DNA of 64,000 nucleotides from Leptospiraceae bacterium (GCA_015075105.1 JABTUZ010000002.1:1226001-1290000), one strand, 5' to 3'. Counted from the stretch's first letter, positions 1 to 8,724 are shown. Made by a program: numbers and translations. The notes: generated by a model not told the origin, from the letters alone.

Positions 1-90
1 GTAGTTTACAGATTCAGATGCTCTCATTAATTTGATAAAGCAATCAAGTGCTTGAATTTCTGTTTGGCTGCCTTTAAAATGAGTACCCAT
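1..90 (-). CDS. MarR-family transcriptional regulator, N-terminal fragment
   Basis: Only the first 30 codons lie in the window; the start codon is at 90 and the gene runs off the left edge. The peptide opens MGTHFKG and continues through a short helix (ALDCFIKLMRASESV). This resembles the N-terminus of leptospiral MarR-type regulators as I remember them, which is the only basis for the call. MarR proteins are dimeric winged-helix regulators, often ligand-responsive. The HTH itself is outside the window. It is divergent from the gene starting at 255, with about 165 bp between them that could hold both promoters. Confidence 0.55.
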   Translation of the reverse strand, partial: MGTHFKGSQTEIQALDCFIKLMRASESVNY

Positions 91-254
91 ACAATTCTAA
101 AATATAGAGTATAAATAAAGAGTTCTTATTGCAAGTGTAATTTTCGCTAGCTTTGCAAAGTCTAATTGTAATTTTAACTGTAGTTTTTTACCTATCAACC
201 GAAGATTAAAGTAGAAATCCTTAAAAACAGAATATATAGAATTTAAAAGAGAAT

Positions 255-839
255 ATGATGAATAGAAATTTACGATTTAACAATTTTGAAGAAGCAGTGA
301 GCGAGCTAAAAAAACTCGAAAAGGAAAAAGTGAGCACAACAAAACTATGGAGTTTTTTTCAGATACTTGATCATTGTGCTGATTCGATAGAATTTTCAAT
401 GACAGAGTATCCTAAGGTAGTGCCGAGTTTTATTCGTTTAACTATAGGAAAATTTATATTTAATAAAATGATGAAAGATGGGTATATGAGGACAAATGCT
501 CCGAATCCTTCCGCTCCAAAAGTAAGGGAAGAAGGAGATGAAAAATTTGCACTTTAAAGACTTTACAACGCTATCTCTGCATTTAAAGAATTTCAAGGAA
601 ATTTAGCTGTTCATCCTGTTTTTGGTAAGTTAAAAAAAGAAGAGTGGGAAAAACTCCACGTCTATCATATAGCCAACCATTTGGGGTTTGTTGATGTTGA
701 TAAAAATAAAGAATTAAAACCGGTACCAAGACCTTCTAAGGTAAAGAAATCTTTATCAGTAAAACCGAAATCAAAAGCAAAGTCTTCCGTAAAGAAAAAG
801 CCTTCAGTTGCAAAATCGAAAAAGAAAAAATCTCGCTAA
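255..839 (+). pseudogene. DUF1569 (DinB-superfamily) protein interrupted by an in-frame TAA
   Basis: The first 100 codons encode a DUF1569-like helix bundle with a metal-ligand type ILDHCADS segment. A TAA at 555-557 ends this frame. The same frame stays open from 558 to a TAA at 837-839, and the second part carries the rest of the family pattern (HPVFGKL, then EEWEKLHVYHIANHLGF). A single GAA-to-TAA change would explain the break. The last ~25 residues are a Lys/Ser/Pro-rich basic tail of histone-H1-like composition. The 3' end overlaps the convergent acyltransferase gene by 4 bp. Either it is a fresh pseudogene, a sequencing error or a readthrough case. The family assignment is fairly sure; DinB-type proteins are often thiol- or metal-dependent transferases, but this one's role is unknown. 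Confidence 0.75.
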
Positions 840-1978
840 TTGAAGAATATTTTTCTTAGCTTTTGAAAACTGATCCATAAAAAAATCGGAATTATTATAT
901 TGAGTAATAAAAAGAAAAAGAACCCGGAAACTTTTCCACCAAAAGAATATGGGTCTCTTCCGAAACTCAGATGTATTAAAATGGGGTGAATCAAAAAAAT
1001 AGATAAACTCATTTTTCCGATGAAAGAAAAAATAGAATAGATTTTTTGTAAAATATTAGAAACAGATTCTTCTAATTTGATTCCTATAGAAAATAAGAGT
1101 ATAAACATGGCTAATGGATAAAATATAAAATGGTTAGACAGTTCCGGTAATTTTTTCATTGATAAATATCCAACAAAAATTAAATAAAAAAGTAGGCTAA
1201 TGACTAAACTGAATAAAAAAATCTTTCCTGTTAAGATTGTATTTTTAAAATTACCCGAGTCTTTGAAAATATTTTTTGCAGAAAATCCTACTAAGAAGAA
1301 AAATACAAAGTTTCCAAAAAAAGCCGGAATAAGCCCGTTGATATACAAGTTTGTGCTTTGAAACCAATCTAAGTTAGAAAAAATATTTAGTACAAAAGAA
1401 ATCCATAGCACAATATAGATAGATTTTGTTTTTTCAAATCTTCGGACAAATAGAGCATAAATTAAATAGCATTGAACCATGAGAGGAACAAAATAAAAAG
1501 GAGCCATGATAGTTCCTGAAAATATTTTGTAAATATAATCGAATATTGTGTATATTGATTCCAACGGATATTTCAAAATATAAGCAATTGTACCGATGAT
1601 CAGATAGGGCATAATTAGGTTATTCCATTTAGATAGCCAGTATTCTTTTGGAGACTTATAGTTTAAAAAAAATGCTGAAGAAATAATAAATGCAGGAACG
1701 CTAAATCTGGAGGCATTCGACAAAAAAAATGTAATATTGGAAAAAGAATCGTTCGGGTGATAATATCGAAAATAGGAATCGAGGTGAATGATTACAATTC
1801 CAATAATAGATATTCCTCTAATAAAATCAATTATAGAGCTTCTTTTTTCTATAGCCTGAGGTGTTGTTTCAAATTTTGGAAAGAAAAATAATTTCCTGAA
1901 ATTAGAGAAAAGTAAAAATAAGAAACTGCACAGTATTAGTCCAAAAATTTCAGCAGAGTAGGAATTTGTCAGTGTCAT
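836..1978 (-). CDS. Acyltransferase family 3 (OafA-like) integral membrane protein
   Basis: This 380-residue polytopic protein has about ten hydrophobic segments. A first segment (residues ~8-30) precedes the family signature IDFIRGISIIGIVIIHLD at about 50-67, which carries the conserved Arg and His of acyltransferase-3 enzymes. These proteins move acyl groups, usually acetyl, onto sugars of lipopolysaccharide or other glycans at the inner membrane. The substrate here is unknown. Length matches the core family without an SGNH domain. It is transcribed alone and converges on the broken DUF1569 gene. Confidence 0.8.
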   Translation of the reverse strand: MTLTNSYSAEIFGLILCSFLFLLFSNFRKLFFFPKFETTPQAIEKRSSIIDFIRGISIIGIVIIHLDSYFRYYHPNDSFSNITFFLSNASRFSVPAFIISSAFFLNYKSPKEYWLSKWNNLIMPYLIIGTIAYILKYPLESIYTIFDYIYKIFSGTIMAPFYFVPLMVQCYLIYALFVRRFEKTKSIYIVLWISFVLNIFSNLDWFQSTNLYINGLIPAFFGNFVFFFLVGFSAKNIFKDSGNFKNTILTGKIFLFSLVISLLFYLIFVGYLSMKKLPELSNHFIFYPLAMFILLFSIGIKLEESVSNILQKIYSIFSFIGKMSLSIFLIHPILIHLSFGRDPYSFGGKVSGFFFFLLLNIIIPIFLWISFQKLRKIFFN

Positions 1979-2112
1979 GGGGATTCTCCAAATAGAATAG
2001 AGTAAAAAATTTGCTTAAATTTCTGAAAATAAAAAAATTGTGTCGATTTATATAAGGAAAAAGTATATAGTAAATTCAATTCAAAAATTTCCAATAAATA
2101 GGGGCTGAAGAC

Positions 2113-2520
2113 ATGCCTGCAACAGTATCATTAAAATCCGGAGAAGTTATATTTAGAGAAGGTGACTCTGAAAATTCTATGTATGTAATTCTCCAAGGAA
2201 GTGTTGAAATTTATTTCAAAATAAAAGCTCAAGAGACAAGGGTTGCAATTTTAAAGAAGGGTGATTTTTTTGGAGAAATGGCTTTATTTCGTGCAAAGCC
2301 AAGAACTGCGACCGCAAGGGCTATGACAGATACAGAGCTTGCAGTTATTGAGAGTAAACAGCAGTTGGAAAGATTTTTGATCCAAAATCCTACTTTCTCG
2401 GCAAAAATGGTTAGCATTATGGCGACAAGGCTTGCCAATACGAATGAACTTCTAATAGAAAAAATTAATGAAACTTCAGCAAAGGAAATCGAATACCAGC
2501 AACCGATTATTAACTCGTAG
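2113..2520 (+). CDS. Cyclic nucleotide-binding domain protein
   Basis: This 135-residue single-domain protein is a CRP-type cNMP-binding beta-barrel. It begins with the LKSGEVIFREGD strand pattern and has a phosphate-binding cassette at about residues 55-75 (FFGEMALF, then RTATARA), with the Glu and Arg that contact cyclic nucleotide. A C-terminal helix follows, but there is no DNA-binding winged helix, so it is not a CRP-type regulator by itself. It may act as a small effector or adaptor. A GGGGCTG ribosome-binding site lies ahead of the ATG. It converges on a diguanylate cyclase gene with a 7-bp gap. An adenylate cyclase is encoded at 51976, a possible source of its ligand. Confidence 0.85.
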   Translation: MPATVSLKSGEVIFREGDSENSMYVILQGSVEIYFKIKAQETRVAILKKGDFFGEMALFRAKPRTATARAMTDTELAVIESKQQLERFLIQNPTFSAKMVSIMATRLANTNELLIEKINETSAKEIEYQQPIINS

Positions 2521-2527
2521 TAGAACT

Positions 2528-3562
2528 TTATTTAGGAGCTTCAATGATTTGATCTTTACCTTGGCTTTTTGCCAAGTAGAGAGCCTTGTCTGCCTTCTGA
2601 AAAAGTATATCTGTAGAATCCCCGTGCTTTGGATAAGCAGATATTCCTCCACTTACTGTAATTTTTCTTTTTAGTAATTTTTCAGATTTCATTTTTAATT
2701 CTTGTGTAAATCTTTTTGCAGCGAGGATTGCAGAGGGTACTTCTAATTCAGGCAGAATCACGAGAAACTCTTCTCCTCCAACTCTAAAAGAGGAATCCTC
2801 TGATCGAAAAATTTTAAATAGAATTGTGCCTACCAATTTTAAAACCTTATCTCCTTCATGATGGCCAAAAGTATCGTTGTATGTTTTAAAATCATCTATA
2901 TCAAAAAGAAAAATCGAAAATACTCTGTTGTATCTTTGACCTCTTTTTAATTCTTTCTTAAATAGAATATCAAAATATCGTTTATTATAAATTCCTGTTA
3001 GCTCATCCGTGATTGAACTTCTGACAATATTTTCATAAATTGTAATATCTATGAATTTCGGATTTTTTAAAAGATTTGCATGATTTAATAAATAGTCGAG
3101 CATGGCGACTCTAAACCCAACCGGGTAACCCATTTTATGATTAAAGACTCTGATATTTTCTTGGATTTTCTCCCAATGAGATTTTGCTTCTTCCTCTTCT
3201 ATATTGAGGTGAGTCAAAATTCGGAATAGGTCCGAATAAAATCCTTTTTCTTCTTTTAGTTGCAGATTCTCTAAAGATTTGATGATATTTTCTTCTGTAT
3301 TATTTTTATCCCTCAGTATTTCTATGATTCCATTTTTTACGATGGAAGACTCGTCTAACTCGTGAAATACTTCGAGTTCAGAAATCATATTGATTTTTTC
3401 TTGGCGAGAAACTTCTTCTACTATTTCATAAGCACTGATTGCTTCGATAGCATCTTTTAATTCTTTATTTTGAAGTTTAGCAAGTTTCTCATAGGCATTG
3501 ATAATTCTTTGCAATTTTATGACTTCATTTTTTGTATCTTCTGAATTCGTATTTTGTATCAT
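2528..3562 (-). CDS. GGDEF diguanylate cyclase
   Basis: The protein has 344 residues. The first ~175 form a helical region with coiled-coil character and no recognised sensor or membrane segment, so it is probably cytoplasmic. The GGDEF domain starts at DELTGIYNKRYF (about 185) and holds the metal/GTP region FDIDDFKTYND and an active-site GGEEF at about residue 262, the variant compatible with activity. The end (ADKALYLAKSQG) is typical. It would make c-di-GMP from two GTP. I see no clear RxxD inhibitory site immediately before GGEEF. PilZ proteins at 37864 and 51589 are candidate receptors. Confidence 0.9.
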   Translation of the reverse strand: MIQNTNSEDTKNEVIKLQRIINAYEKLAKLQNKELKDAIEAISAYEIVEEVSRQEKINMISELEVFHELDESSIVKNGIIEILRDKNNTEENIIKSLENLQLKEEKGFYSDLFRILTHLNIEEEEAKSHWEKIQENIRVFNHKMGYPVGFRVAMLDYLLNHANLLKNPKFIDITIYENIVRSSITDELTGIYNKRYFDILFKKELKRGQRYNRVFSIFLFDIDDFKTYNDTFGHHEGDKVLKLVGTILFKIFRSEDSSFRVGGEEFLVILPELEVPSAILAAKRFTQELKMKSEKLLKRKITVSGGISAYPKHGDSTDILFQKADKALYLAKSQGKDQIIEAPK

Positions 3563-3707
3563 AATTGCTCTTGCAGATTACTATTTTTATAAAACTAAGA
3601 GATTTACAATAAATTTATCTGTCTAATATCCATAAAATTCAATTATTTCTATTGATTAAATCATTTCCATAAAACTAAGGAGGCGAAAGGAGATTTTTTG
3701 GTCTCTG

Positions 3708-4448
3708 TCATGCTTTCTTTTTTGCAACTATTAAAATTCTACCTCCATTGGATTTGAATTTATCCATCTTGTAATTACCGTAAACATTCAATATTTCAAA
3801 TTTAAAGTCTTCGAGTTTTGCTTTTATTTCATTCCAAAAAAATACCCTCATGGTATGTTTATCTTTTAATTCTCGTGCATCTAAGTTATAGACATAATTA
3901 ACATCGACTACAGTTGCTTGGTCAGAGCGAGTAAGACGAAACCCTCTATGTCTTTTGATTTGAATTTGACCGGATTTTAGAGTTGCTACATTTGTAATCG
4001 GTTTTCTTTTGATTTTTCGGATGGGTTCTGCATTCCAGATTTCAAAAATAGCAAGGCCTGAAGGTTTTAGATTTTGTTGCAAAAGTTTGAGAGCCGACTT
4101 AATTTCTTCGTCTGTGATTAAATAGTTGAAAGTTCCGAATAAAAATACAATTCCGTCGTAGTGGTGAGAGGCTTGGTAGCCTTGCATAAACCCGATGTCA
4201 AATTTGCAGTGAGGAAATCTTTTTTTGGCGACATTTACCATTTTATCGGAAGAATCTATTCCTACGATCTCGTACCCTCTTGACTGCAAAGCCTTAACAT
4301 GCTCTCCGGTTCCGCATCCCATATCAATTACAGATCGAATTTTATGCTTCTTAAAAAGGTCATCTAAGAAATAAATTTCTTCGTCAAACTTCCTTCCACT
4401 TTTCTCGATGTCAAAATAGTATTCGGCAAGCTCTGTATATAGTTTCAT
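3708..4448 (-). CDS. Class I SAM-dependent methyltransferase
   Basis: This is a Rossmann-fold methyltransferase of 246 residues from the ATG at 4448; a TTG at 4463 would add five residues. Motif I is VIDMGCGTGEHV (about 40-50), the acidic residue ending strand 2 is in IVGIDSS, and strand 4 is YDGIVFLFGTFNYL. The layout matches the UbiE/Methyltransf_25 group acting on small molecules, but the substrate cannot be read. It is divergent from the operon at 4508, and the 59-bp gap contains a perfect inverted repeat. Confidence 0.8.
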   Translation of the reverse strand: MKLYTELAEYYFDIEKSGRKFDEEIYFLDDLFKKHKIRSVIDMGCGTGEHVKALQSRGYEIVGIDSSDKMVNVAKKRFPHCKFDIGFMQGYQASHHYDGIVFLFGTFNYLITDEEIKSALKLLQQNLKPSGLAIFEIWNAEPIRKIKRKPITNVATLKSGQIQIKRHRGFRLTRSDQATVVDVNYVYNLDARELKDKHTMRVFFWNEIKAKLEDFKFEILNVYGNYKMDKFKSNGGRILIVAKKKA

Positions 4449-4475
4449 TTTTTCTCTGAACAAATTTTAAATTTA

Positions 4476-4500
4476 TGCCGTTACTTATATTATAACGGCA
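4476..4500. promoter_or_regulatory. Inverted repeat in a divergent promoter region
   Basis: TGCCGTTA and TAACGGCA form perfect 8-bp arms around a 9-bp A/T spacer, between the divergent methyltransferase (start 4448) and the GGDEF-like gene (start 4508). Position and symmetry suit an operator for a dimeric regulator controlling both directions. A transcribed hairpin is the alternative. No regulator is assigned. Confidence 0.45.
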
Positions 4501-4507
4501 CTTATCC

Positions 4508-5587
4508 ATGAAAATACAAGCTTTTCTATTTTTGTTTTTGACCTGCTCTGAAATATTATATGCTTCAGAAGGATTGGGTAAAGGCATGGGACATATTTTT
4601 ACTTGGTCGTTTTTTGCGTTTTCTTCTTTTTTAGGCCTTTTTTTTGTATTGTACGGCTTATTTTCCAAGTCTGAGAAGCTAAAAAAATCTAAAATTGTAG
4701 GAGCTCCTACAATTTTAGGCTCAAATAGAGAGTATAGCTTGGATGAAATGCGTAATCGGGAAGTATTCGGAAGAAAAGAAGAAGAATTATACTTGGAATA
4801 TACGGAGCAGATGGAGAAGTATAGGGCATTTGAAACAATTGTGCTGTATTTTTTCCAAGGAGAAAATCTTGTCCCGGCGTATATCAAGCGTTCAGGAATA
4901 CTCATTACCCCTACTGAAAACATCCAGATCGAAAACGAAGAGCAAGTTATAGAGAAGTTACTCAAAAAAGAAGGTGTGTTCAACAGGGATCACACTTCTT
5001 TATTTTTACCTTTGGCGGATGAGAGAAAATTGTATGGTGCTTTAGAATTTTGTTTTCAAAATCCGGATTCAGGTTTGAAAATTTCTTCCGTGTGGGCGGA
5101 TACCAAAGAATTTGCTAAAAATTTCTTAAAACTTCATTCCTACAATTCTTCCAAAAAAGATACCGCAACCGAAGTTTATAACTCTGAATATTTCTGGGAT
5201 ACAATTCAGTCTAAGAGTAAAGAAAAGACTGATGAAAATTTGACTTTAATTTCATTTTTTGATTATACAGATATTTCAATAGTAGCTTATTTATTAAAAT
5301 CTCAATTAGTAGATTGGTTTGGAGATGATTTTAAAATTTATAGACTCAGTGATTCTATTTTTAGTTTTTTTTTGAGAGAGAATGAAAATAGAAAATTTCA
5401 ATCTAAGGTCGAGGAAATTCTATCTGATTTGCAAAGATACGAAAATAGAATTTATATGTCGGTTGGGTCTGCGGACAAAAATATAAAGTACAGCTCATAT
5501 CAAAAATGGTTTCAGAGAGCAGAAAATGCTTTACAAGCTTCAGTTCTTCAAGGTCAAAATCACTATAAGCAATTTTCATTGAAATAA
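4508..5587 (+). CDS. Membrane-anchored protein with degenerate GGDEF domain
   Basis: The 359-residue protein has an N-terminal signal-like helix (residues 1-20) and a transmembrane helix (about 30-55), then a cytoplasmic part with a GAF-like middle and a GGDEF-like C-terminal fold. The fold is visible in NSEYFWDTIQ, ISFFDYTDIS and the closing RAENALQASVLQGQNHY. The catalytic loop, expected as GGDEF, reads RLSDSIFSFF, so it should not make c-di-GMP and may bind GTP or act as a scaffold. A 30-bp perfect palindrome (4689-4718) lies in frame and encodes KIVGAPTIL just after the membrane helix. It is first of an operon with the CheX-like gene (2-bp gap). Confidence 0.65.
   Translation: MKIQAFLFLFLTCSEILYASEGLGKGMGHIFTWSFFAFSSFLGLFFVLYGLFSKSEKLKKSKIVGAPTILGSNREYSLDEMRNREVFGRKEEELYLEYTEQMEKYRAFETIVLYFFQGENLVPAYIKRSGILITPTENIQIENEEQVIEKLLKKEGVFNRDHTSLFLPLADERKLYGALEFCFQNPDSGLKISSVWADTKEFAKNFLKLHSYNSSKKDTATEVYNSEYFWDTIQSKSKEKTDENLTLISFFDYTDISIVAYLLKSQLVDWFGDDFKIYRLSDSIFSFFLRENENRKFQSKVEEILSDLQRYENRIYMSVGSADKNIKYSSYQKWFQRAENALQASVLQGQNHYKQFSLK
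4689..4718. repeat. 30-bp perfect palindrome within a coding region
   Basis: Positions 4689-4703 are the exact reverse complement of 4704-4718, with the centre GGAGCTCC. It lies in frame inside the gene at 4508. The core TGTAGGAGCTCCTACA resembles the imperfect GGAGNTCCCACA elements near 28.4 kb and 54.6 kb, so it may be a member of the same repeat family that entered a gene. Confidence 0.8.
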
Positions 5588-5589
5588 TT

Positions 5590-6090
5590 ATGGATCCTCT
5601 TTTAGACGAAAAAATAGTGTTGATGATTTCTCAAATCTTCCCAGAATATTTCCGTGAGATTTTGGGAGTTGACGCAAAAAGAGAAGCATTTGGTCCTTCA
5701 AAAAATGAAGGGCTTTGTTATGAGAGTTGTACTTGTGTGGAGTATTCGGGAGAGATAAGCGGGAAATTATTTATAGGTATGGACGGATACACCAAATTAA
5801 AACTTCTGCCTCGAATAGCAAAAAGTTTTCAGATAGACCCAACTACAAAGACAACATCTGCTTCGATTATCATGGAGTTCAACAATCAGATTGCGGCTCG
5901 TCTGGCGGGTGAGATGCAAACAGGGGGTTTTTCTATGGAGATTTCTCCTCCGGAAAATCTAAATCATAAAATTGTTCCAATAGATTCTACTCAGTACAGG
6001 CAATACATCTTAATTTACTTCTTGAAATCGGTTGAAGAAAAATCGTATTTAGGCAGAATCTATTTAATACTACTTCAAAAAAAATTCTAA
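5590..6090 (+). CDS. CheX-like phosphatase-fold protein
   Basis: This 166-residue protein looks like the CheX/CheC/FliY fold: a strand pair (EYSGEISGKLFIGMD) followed by a long helix IIMEFNNQIAARLAGEM at about 97-113, in the position of the family's E-x2-N catalytic helix. CheX dephosphorylates CheY-P and so tunes motor switching. The match is by pattern and not strong, and the second half is divergent. It sits between the degenerate GGDEF gene (2 bp upstream) and the hydrolase gene (1-bp overlap), so all three are probably co-transcribed, a short way upstream of the flagellin genes. Confidence 0.5.
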   Translation: MDPLLDEKIVLMISQIFPEYFREILGVDAKREAFGPSKNEGLCYESCTCVEYSGEISGKLFIGMDGYTKLKLLPRIAKSFQIDPTTKTTSASIIMEFNNQIAARLAGEMQTGGFSMEISPPENLNHKIVPIDSTQYRQYILIYFLKSVEEKSYLGRIYLILLQKKF

Positions 6091-7127
6091 TGAAAAATAT
6101 TACACAAAGTATAAGAAGTATTCCTTTGCTATTGAGATCTGCAGGAGTATTAGACAATAATAAAATAGAGATACGAAAAGAGATTTTAAAAGGACAAAAA
6201 AAAGAGTATAGAGTGTATTATTATTTTCCTCAAAAGAAAAACATCTCTAACCTTCCGGGAATTTTACTTGTTCACGGGATGAGTGTTTATGGTATAGAAG
6301 ACAAGAGGTTGATTGAGCTGGCAAAAAATCTATCAGCCTCAGGATACGTCGTTGCGACTCCTGAATTTCCCGAAATCAAGCAACTTCAAATAAGAGAAGA
6401 GTCTGTTGATAATATATGTGATACAATTTTTGGATTTAAAAAAGAAAGAAATATATTCAATTCAGAAAGAATGGGTTTTTTTTCTATTAGTTTTTCAGGA
6501 GGGATGGGATTAGTATCTCTTACAAGAGAAAAGTTTAGAGACAATATTAATTCAATTTTTGTAGTAGGTCCTTATACAGATTTTCGGGAAACAGTTCCTT
6601 TTGTGCTTGGGAATCCCAACGCAGATGATTACGGGTACTGTATTTTTTTATATAACTATATTCATTTAGCAATTAAAAATTCCAAAAATTTAGAAGAAGT
6701 AATTTTGGAATCTGCCTTGGATAATGGGTTTCACAGAAATGAAAAATCTTTAGCTCCAAGTCTTGTCAATAAACTGTCTAAGAGAGATAGAGAAATATTT
6801 GTAAAAATTCAACGAGATCCGGAATTTAGAATTAGTATAGGGAATGAGTTTGTAACTAAAAAACCGGAGATTGCAAAAAATCTTTCTCCTATTTTTGAAA
6901 TTCATAAACTCAAAGCACATATATCATTGGTTCATGGTAGAAACGATAATGTAATTTCTTCTGAAGAATCAGTGAAGGCGGCAAGAATTTTGACCGAGCA
7001 CAACAAGCCGCATATTTTAGAGTTAACCGGATTACTTTCTCATGGAGATAAAGTTCCTGTACATTCTCAATTAGGAGATATTCCGGGAATGGCTAAGGCT
7101 TTCGGATATTTTTTTAGTCATATTTAA
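6090..7127 (+). CDS. Alpha/beta hydrolase (dienelactone-hydrolase-like)
   Basis: The 345-residue alpha/beta hydrolase has the oxyanion strand ILLVHGMSVYG (about 55-65), the nucleophile elbow SISFSGGMG (about 130, Ser), the acid region SLVHGRNDNV (about 280) and a catalytic His in LLSHGDK near the end. All three triad positions are therefore present. Substrate is unknown; cleavage of an ester is the usual family reaction. Its ATG overlaps the stop of the CheX-like gene by one base, indicating translational coupling. A 7-bp A/T hairpin at 7133-7153 follows the stop and could be a weak terminator. Confidence 0.75.
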   Translation: MKNITQSIRSIPLLLRSAGVLDNNKIEIRKEILKGQKKEYRVYYYFPQKKNISNLPGILLVHGMSVYGIEDKRLIELAKNLSASGYVVATPEFPEIKQLQIREESVDNICDTIFGFKKERNIFNSERMGFFSISFSGGMGLVSLTREKFRDNINSIFVVGPYTDFRETVPFVLGNPNADDYGYCIFLYNYIHLAIKNSKNLEEVILESALDNGFHRNEKSLAPSLVNKLSKRDREIFVKIQRDPEFRISIGNEFVTKKPEIAKNLSPIFEIHKLKAHISLVHGRNDNVISSEESVKAARILTEHNKPHILELTGLLSHGDKVPVHSQLGDIPGMAKAFGYFFSHI

Positions 7128-7157
7128 TACTTTTATTGTTTCAAATACAATAATATT

Positions 7158-7183
7158 TAAAAATATTCAGAAAAAGCCGATTT
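7158..7183 (+). promoter_or_regulatory. Sigma-28-like promoter upstream of the FapA-like gene
   Basis: TAAA at 7158 is followed after 14 bp by GCCGATTT at 7176-7183, close to the flagellar sigma-28 consensus TAAA-N15-GCCGATAA. It lies 30 bp before the ATG at 7213. A similar pair with the same spacing occurs ahead of the first flagellin. This is a pattern match only. Confidence 0.4.
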
Positions 7184-7212
7184 CTATTCGTAATATATAT
7201 ATAGAGATAGTT

Positions 7213-8724
7213 ATGGAAGACCAAAAAATACAGAATATTCCGGGAATTGGAGATTTTAATGCAGAAAGAGCATTGAGTCTAAGTATTTCAGAGGACACTT
7301 TGTCTGCGGAATTGACCATTAGCCCTGTAAAACTTTTTGGTCATCCACTTTCTCTTGGAGACCTGCAAGATTTTTTAGATAAGAGTGGGATTGCAGAAGA
7401 TCGAACAGACTATGAGGCAATCAGGATTTCACTTACAAAATTAGCTAATCGTGGCCCTAAGCCCACTGATGAAAGTCCTATTAAATTTATTGTTGCGACT
7501 GGAGTTCCTGCAACGCCCGGGGTAGATGGATTTTTGAAATTCTATCACCCAAGAGCTAAGAGAGTGGTAATCGCTGAAGATGGAAGCGCGGATTATAGAA
7601 ACACCGACAGATACATTCATGTAAAAAAAGATGAAAAGGTAGCTACTCTTTTTGAGGGGATAGCTGGTAAGCAAGGAGTGAGTGTATTTGGAAAACCAAT
7701 TTACCCCCCATCAATAAATCGACCTAAACTATCCATAGGGAAAAATGTTTATACAAAAAATATTCCTTCTATAGAAAATTCAGGGCATATCTATATAGAG
7801 CACTATTCTGTGACAGACGGTGTAATCTATCTTACAGACAATTCTGTATCTGTTTCGCCTGAATTAGAAATTCAATCGGATGTCGGGTTATCTACAGGAA
7901 ACGTAAAGTATGAAGGGAGCGTTCGTGTAAAGGGAAGTATAGAATCCGGATCCAATGTTTTTTGTACAGGGAGTTTAATTGTCGGAGGGAACATCGAGTC
8001 TGATGAGGTAACTGTATCGGAAGGACTGGAAGTAAAAGGTGGAATAAAAGTAAAAGGGAGAAGGGCAATAAAAATTGGAGGAGACTTAAAAGCTAAGTTC
8101 ATCGAGAACTCGGTTTTAGAAGTGGATGGAGATATTATCTTAGAAGGTTCTGTGCTAAATTCAAAAATTTATTGTCTTGGAAATGTAATTTTAAACGGGC
8201 CGTCGGCATCTGTGATCGGATCTGAAATCATCGCCTATGGAGGTGTGTCTGTATTGAATCTCGGATCGCTCGCAGGTCTTGAGGCTGTGGTAGAGCTTGG
8301 GTTTCATTTTAAAAATGAAAAATCTTACAAAGAGGGGATAGTTAGACTACAGGCTTTAGAAAAAGAAGTTGAAGAGCTATTGCCTAAGGTTCAACAAATC
8401 AAACGTGCAGTCATGGCAGCGAGAGGAAATTTAGACGAAGAAAAAAAGCAAAAGTTCAAGGAGTTTTTTGACTCTTATCAAGAGAAAGCAAAAAAAGCCA
8501 ATCTTATGGCAGAGCAGATCGAATCCTTGAAAATTAACAGATATAGCCAAGAAGCGGTAACTATGGTAGTTCGGGGAATGGCATTTCCGAATTCGGTTAT
8601 AAAATATAGACGGCAAATAGAAAAATTTACGGTTCAGCAAAGCTCTTTCATGTTGAAATTTTTTCCCGGACAAGACAAGGCAGTTCAGTCTGCCTTCATT
8701 GAAAAGAAAGTGCCTAAACGATGA
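7213..8724 (+). CDS. FapA-like DUF342 polymer-fold protein
   Basis: This 503-residue protein belongs to the DUF342/FapA family. The N-terminal region contains AEDGSADYRNTDRYIHV and a VSVFGKPI segment typical of the family; the middle (about 200-370) is a right-handed beta-helix of short strands (VKGSIESGSNVFCTG, LKAKFIENSVLEVDG); the C-terminus (380-460) is a charged coiled coil. FapA-type proteins are found beside flagellar or polar genes in many bacteria and are proposed scaffolds. A possible sigma-28 promoter and the flagellins 390 bp downstream support a motility-linked role. No signal peptide, so probably cytoplasmic. Confidence 0.8.
   Translation: MEDQKIQNIPGIGDFNAERALSLSISEDTLSAELTISPVKLFGHPLSLGDLQDFLDKSGIAEDRTDYEAIRISLTKLANRGPKPTDESPIKFIVATGVPATPGVDGFLKFYHPRAKRVVIAEDGSADYRNTDRYIHVKKDEKVATLFEGIAGKQGVSVFGKPIYPPSINRPKLSIGKNVYTKNIPSIENSGHIYIEHYSVTDGVIYLTDNSVSVSPELEIQSDVGLSTGNVKYEGSVRVKGSIESGSNVFCTGSLIVGGNIESDEVTVSEGLEVKGGIKVKGRRAIKIGGDLKAKFIENSVLEVDGDIILEGSVLNSKIYCLGNVILNGPSASVIGSEIIAYGGVSVLNLGSLAGLEAVVELGFHFKNEKSYKEGIVRLQALEKEVEELLPKVQQIKRAVMAARGNLDEEKKQKFKEFFDSYQEKAKKANLMAEQIESLKINRYSQEAVTMVVRGMAFPNSVIKYRRQIEKFTVQQSSFMLKFFPGQDKAVQSAFIEKKVPKR

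Noticed and set aside
555-557. Recoding of the in-frame stop as selenocysteine
   Set aside because: The codon is TAA, not TGA, and no special stem-loop follows it.
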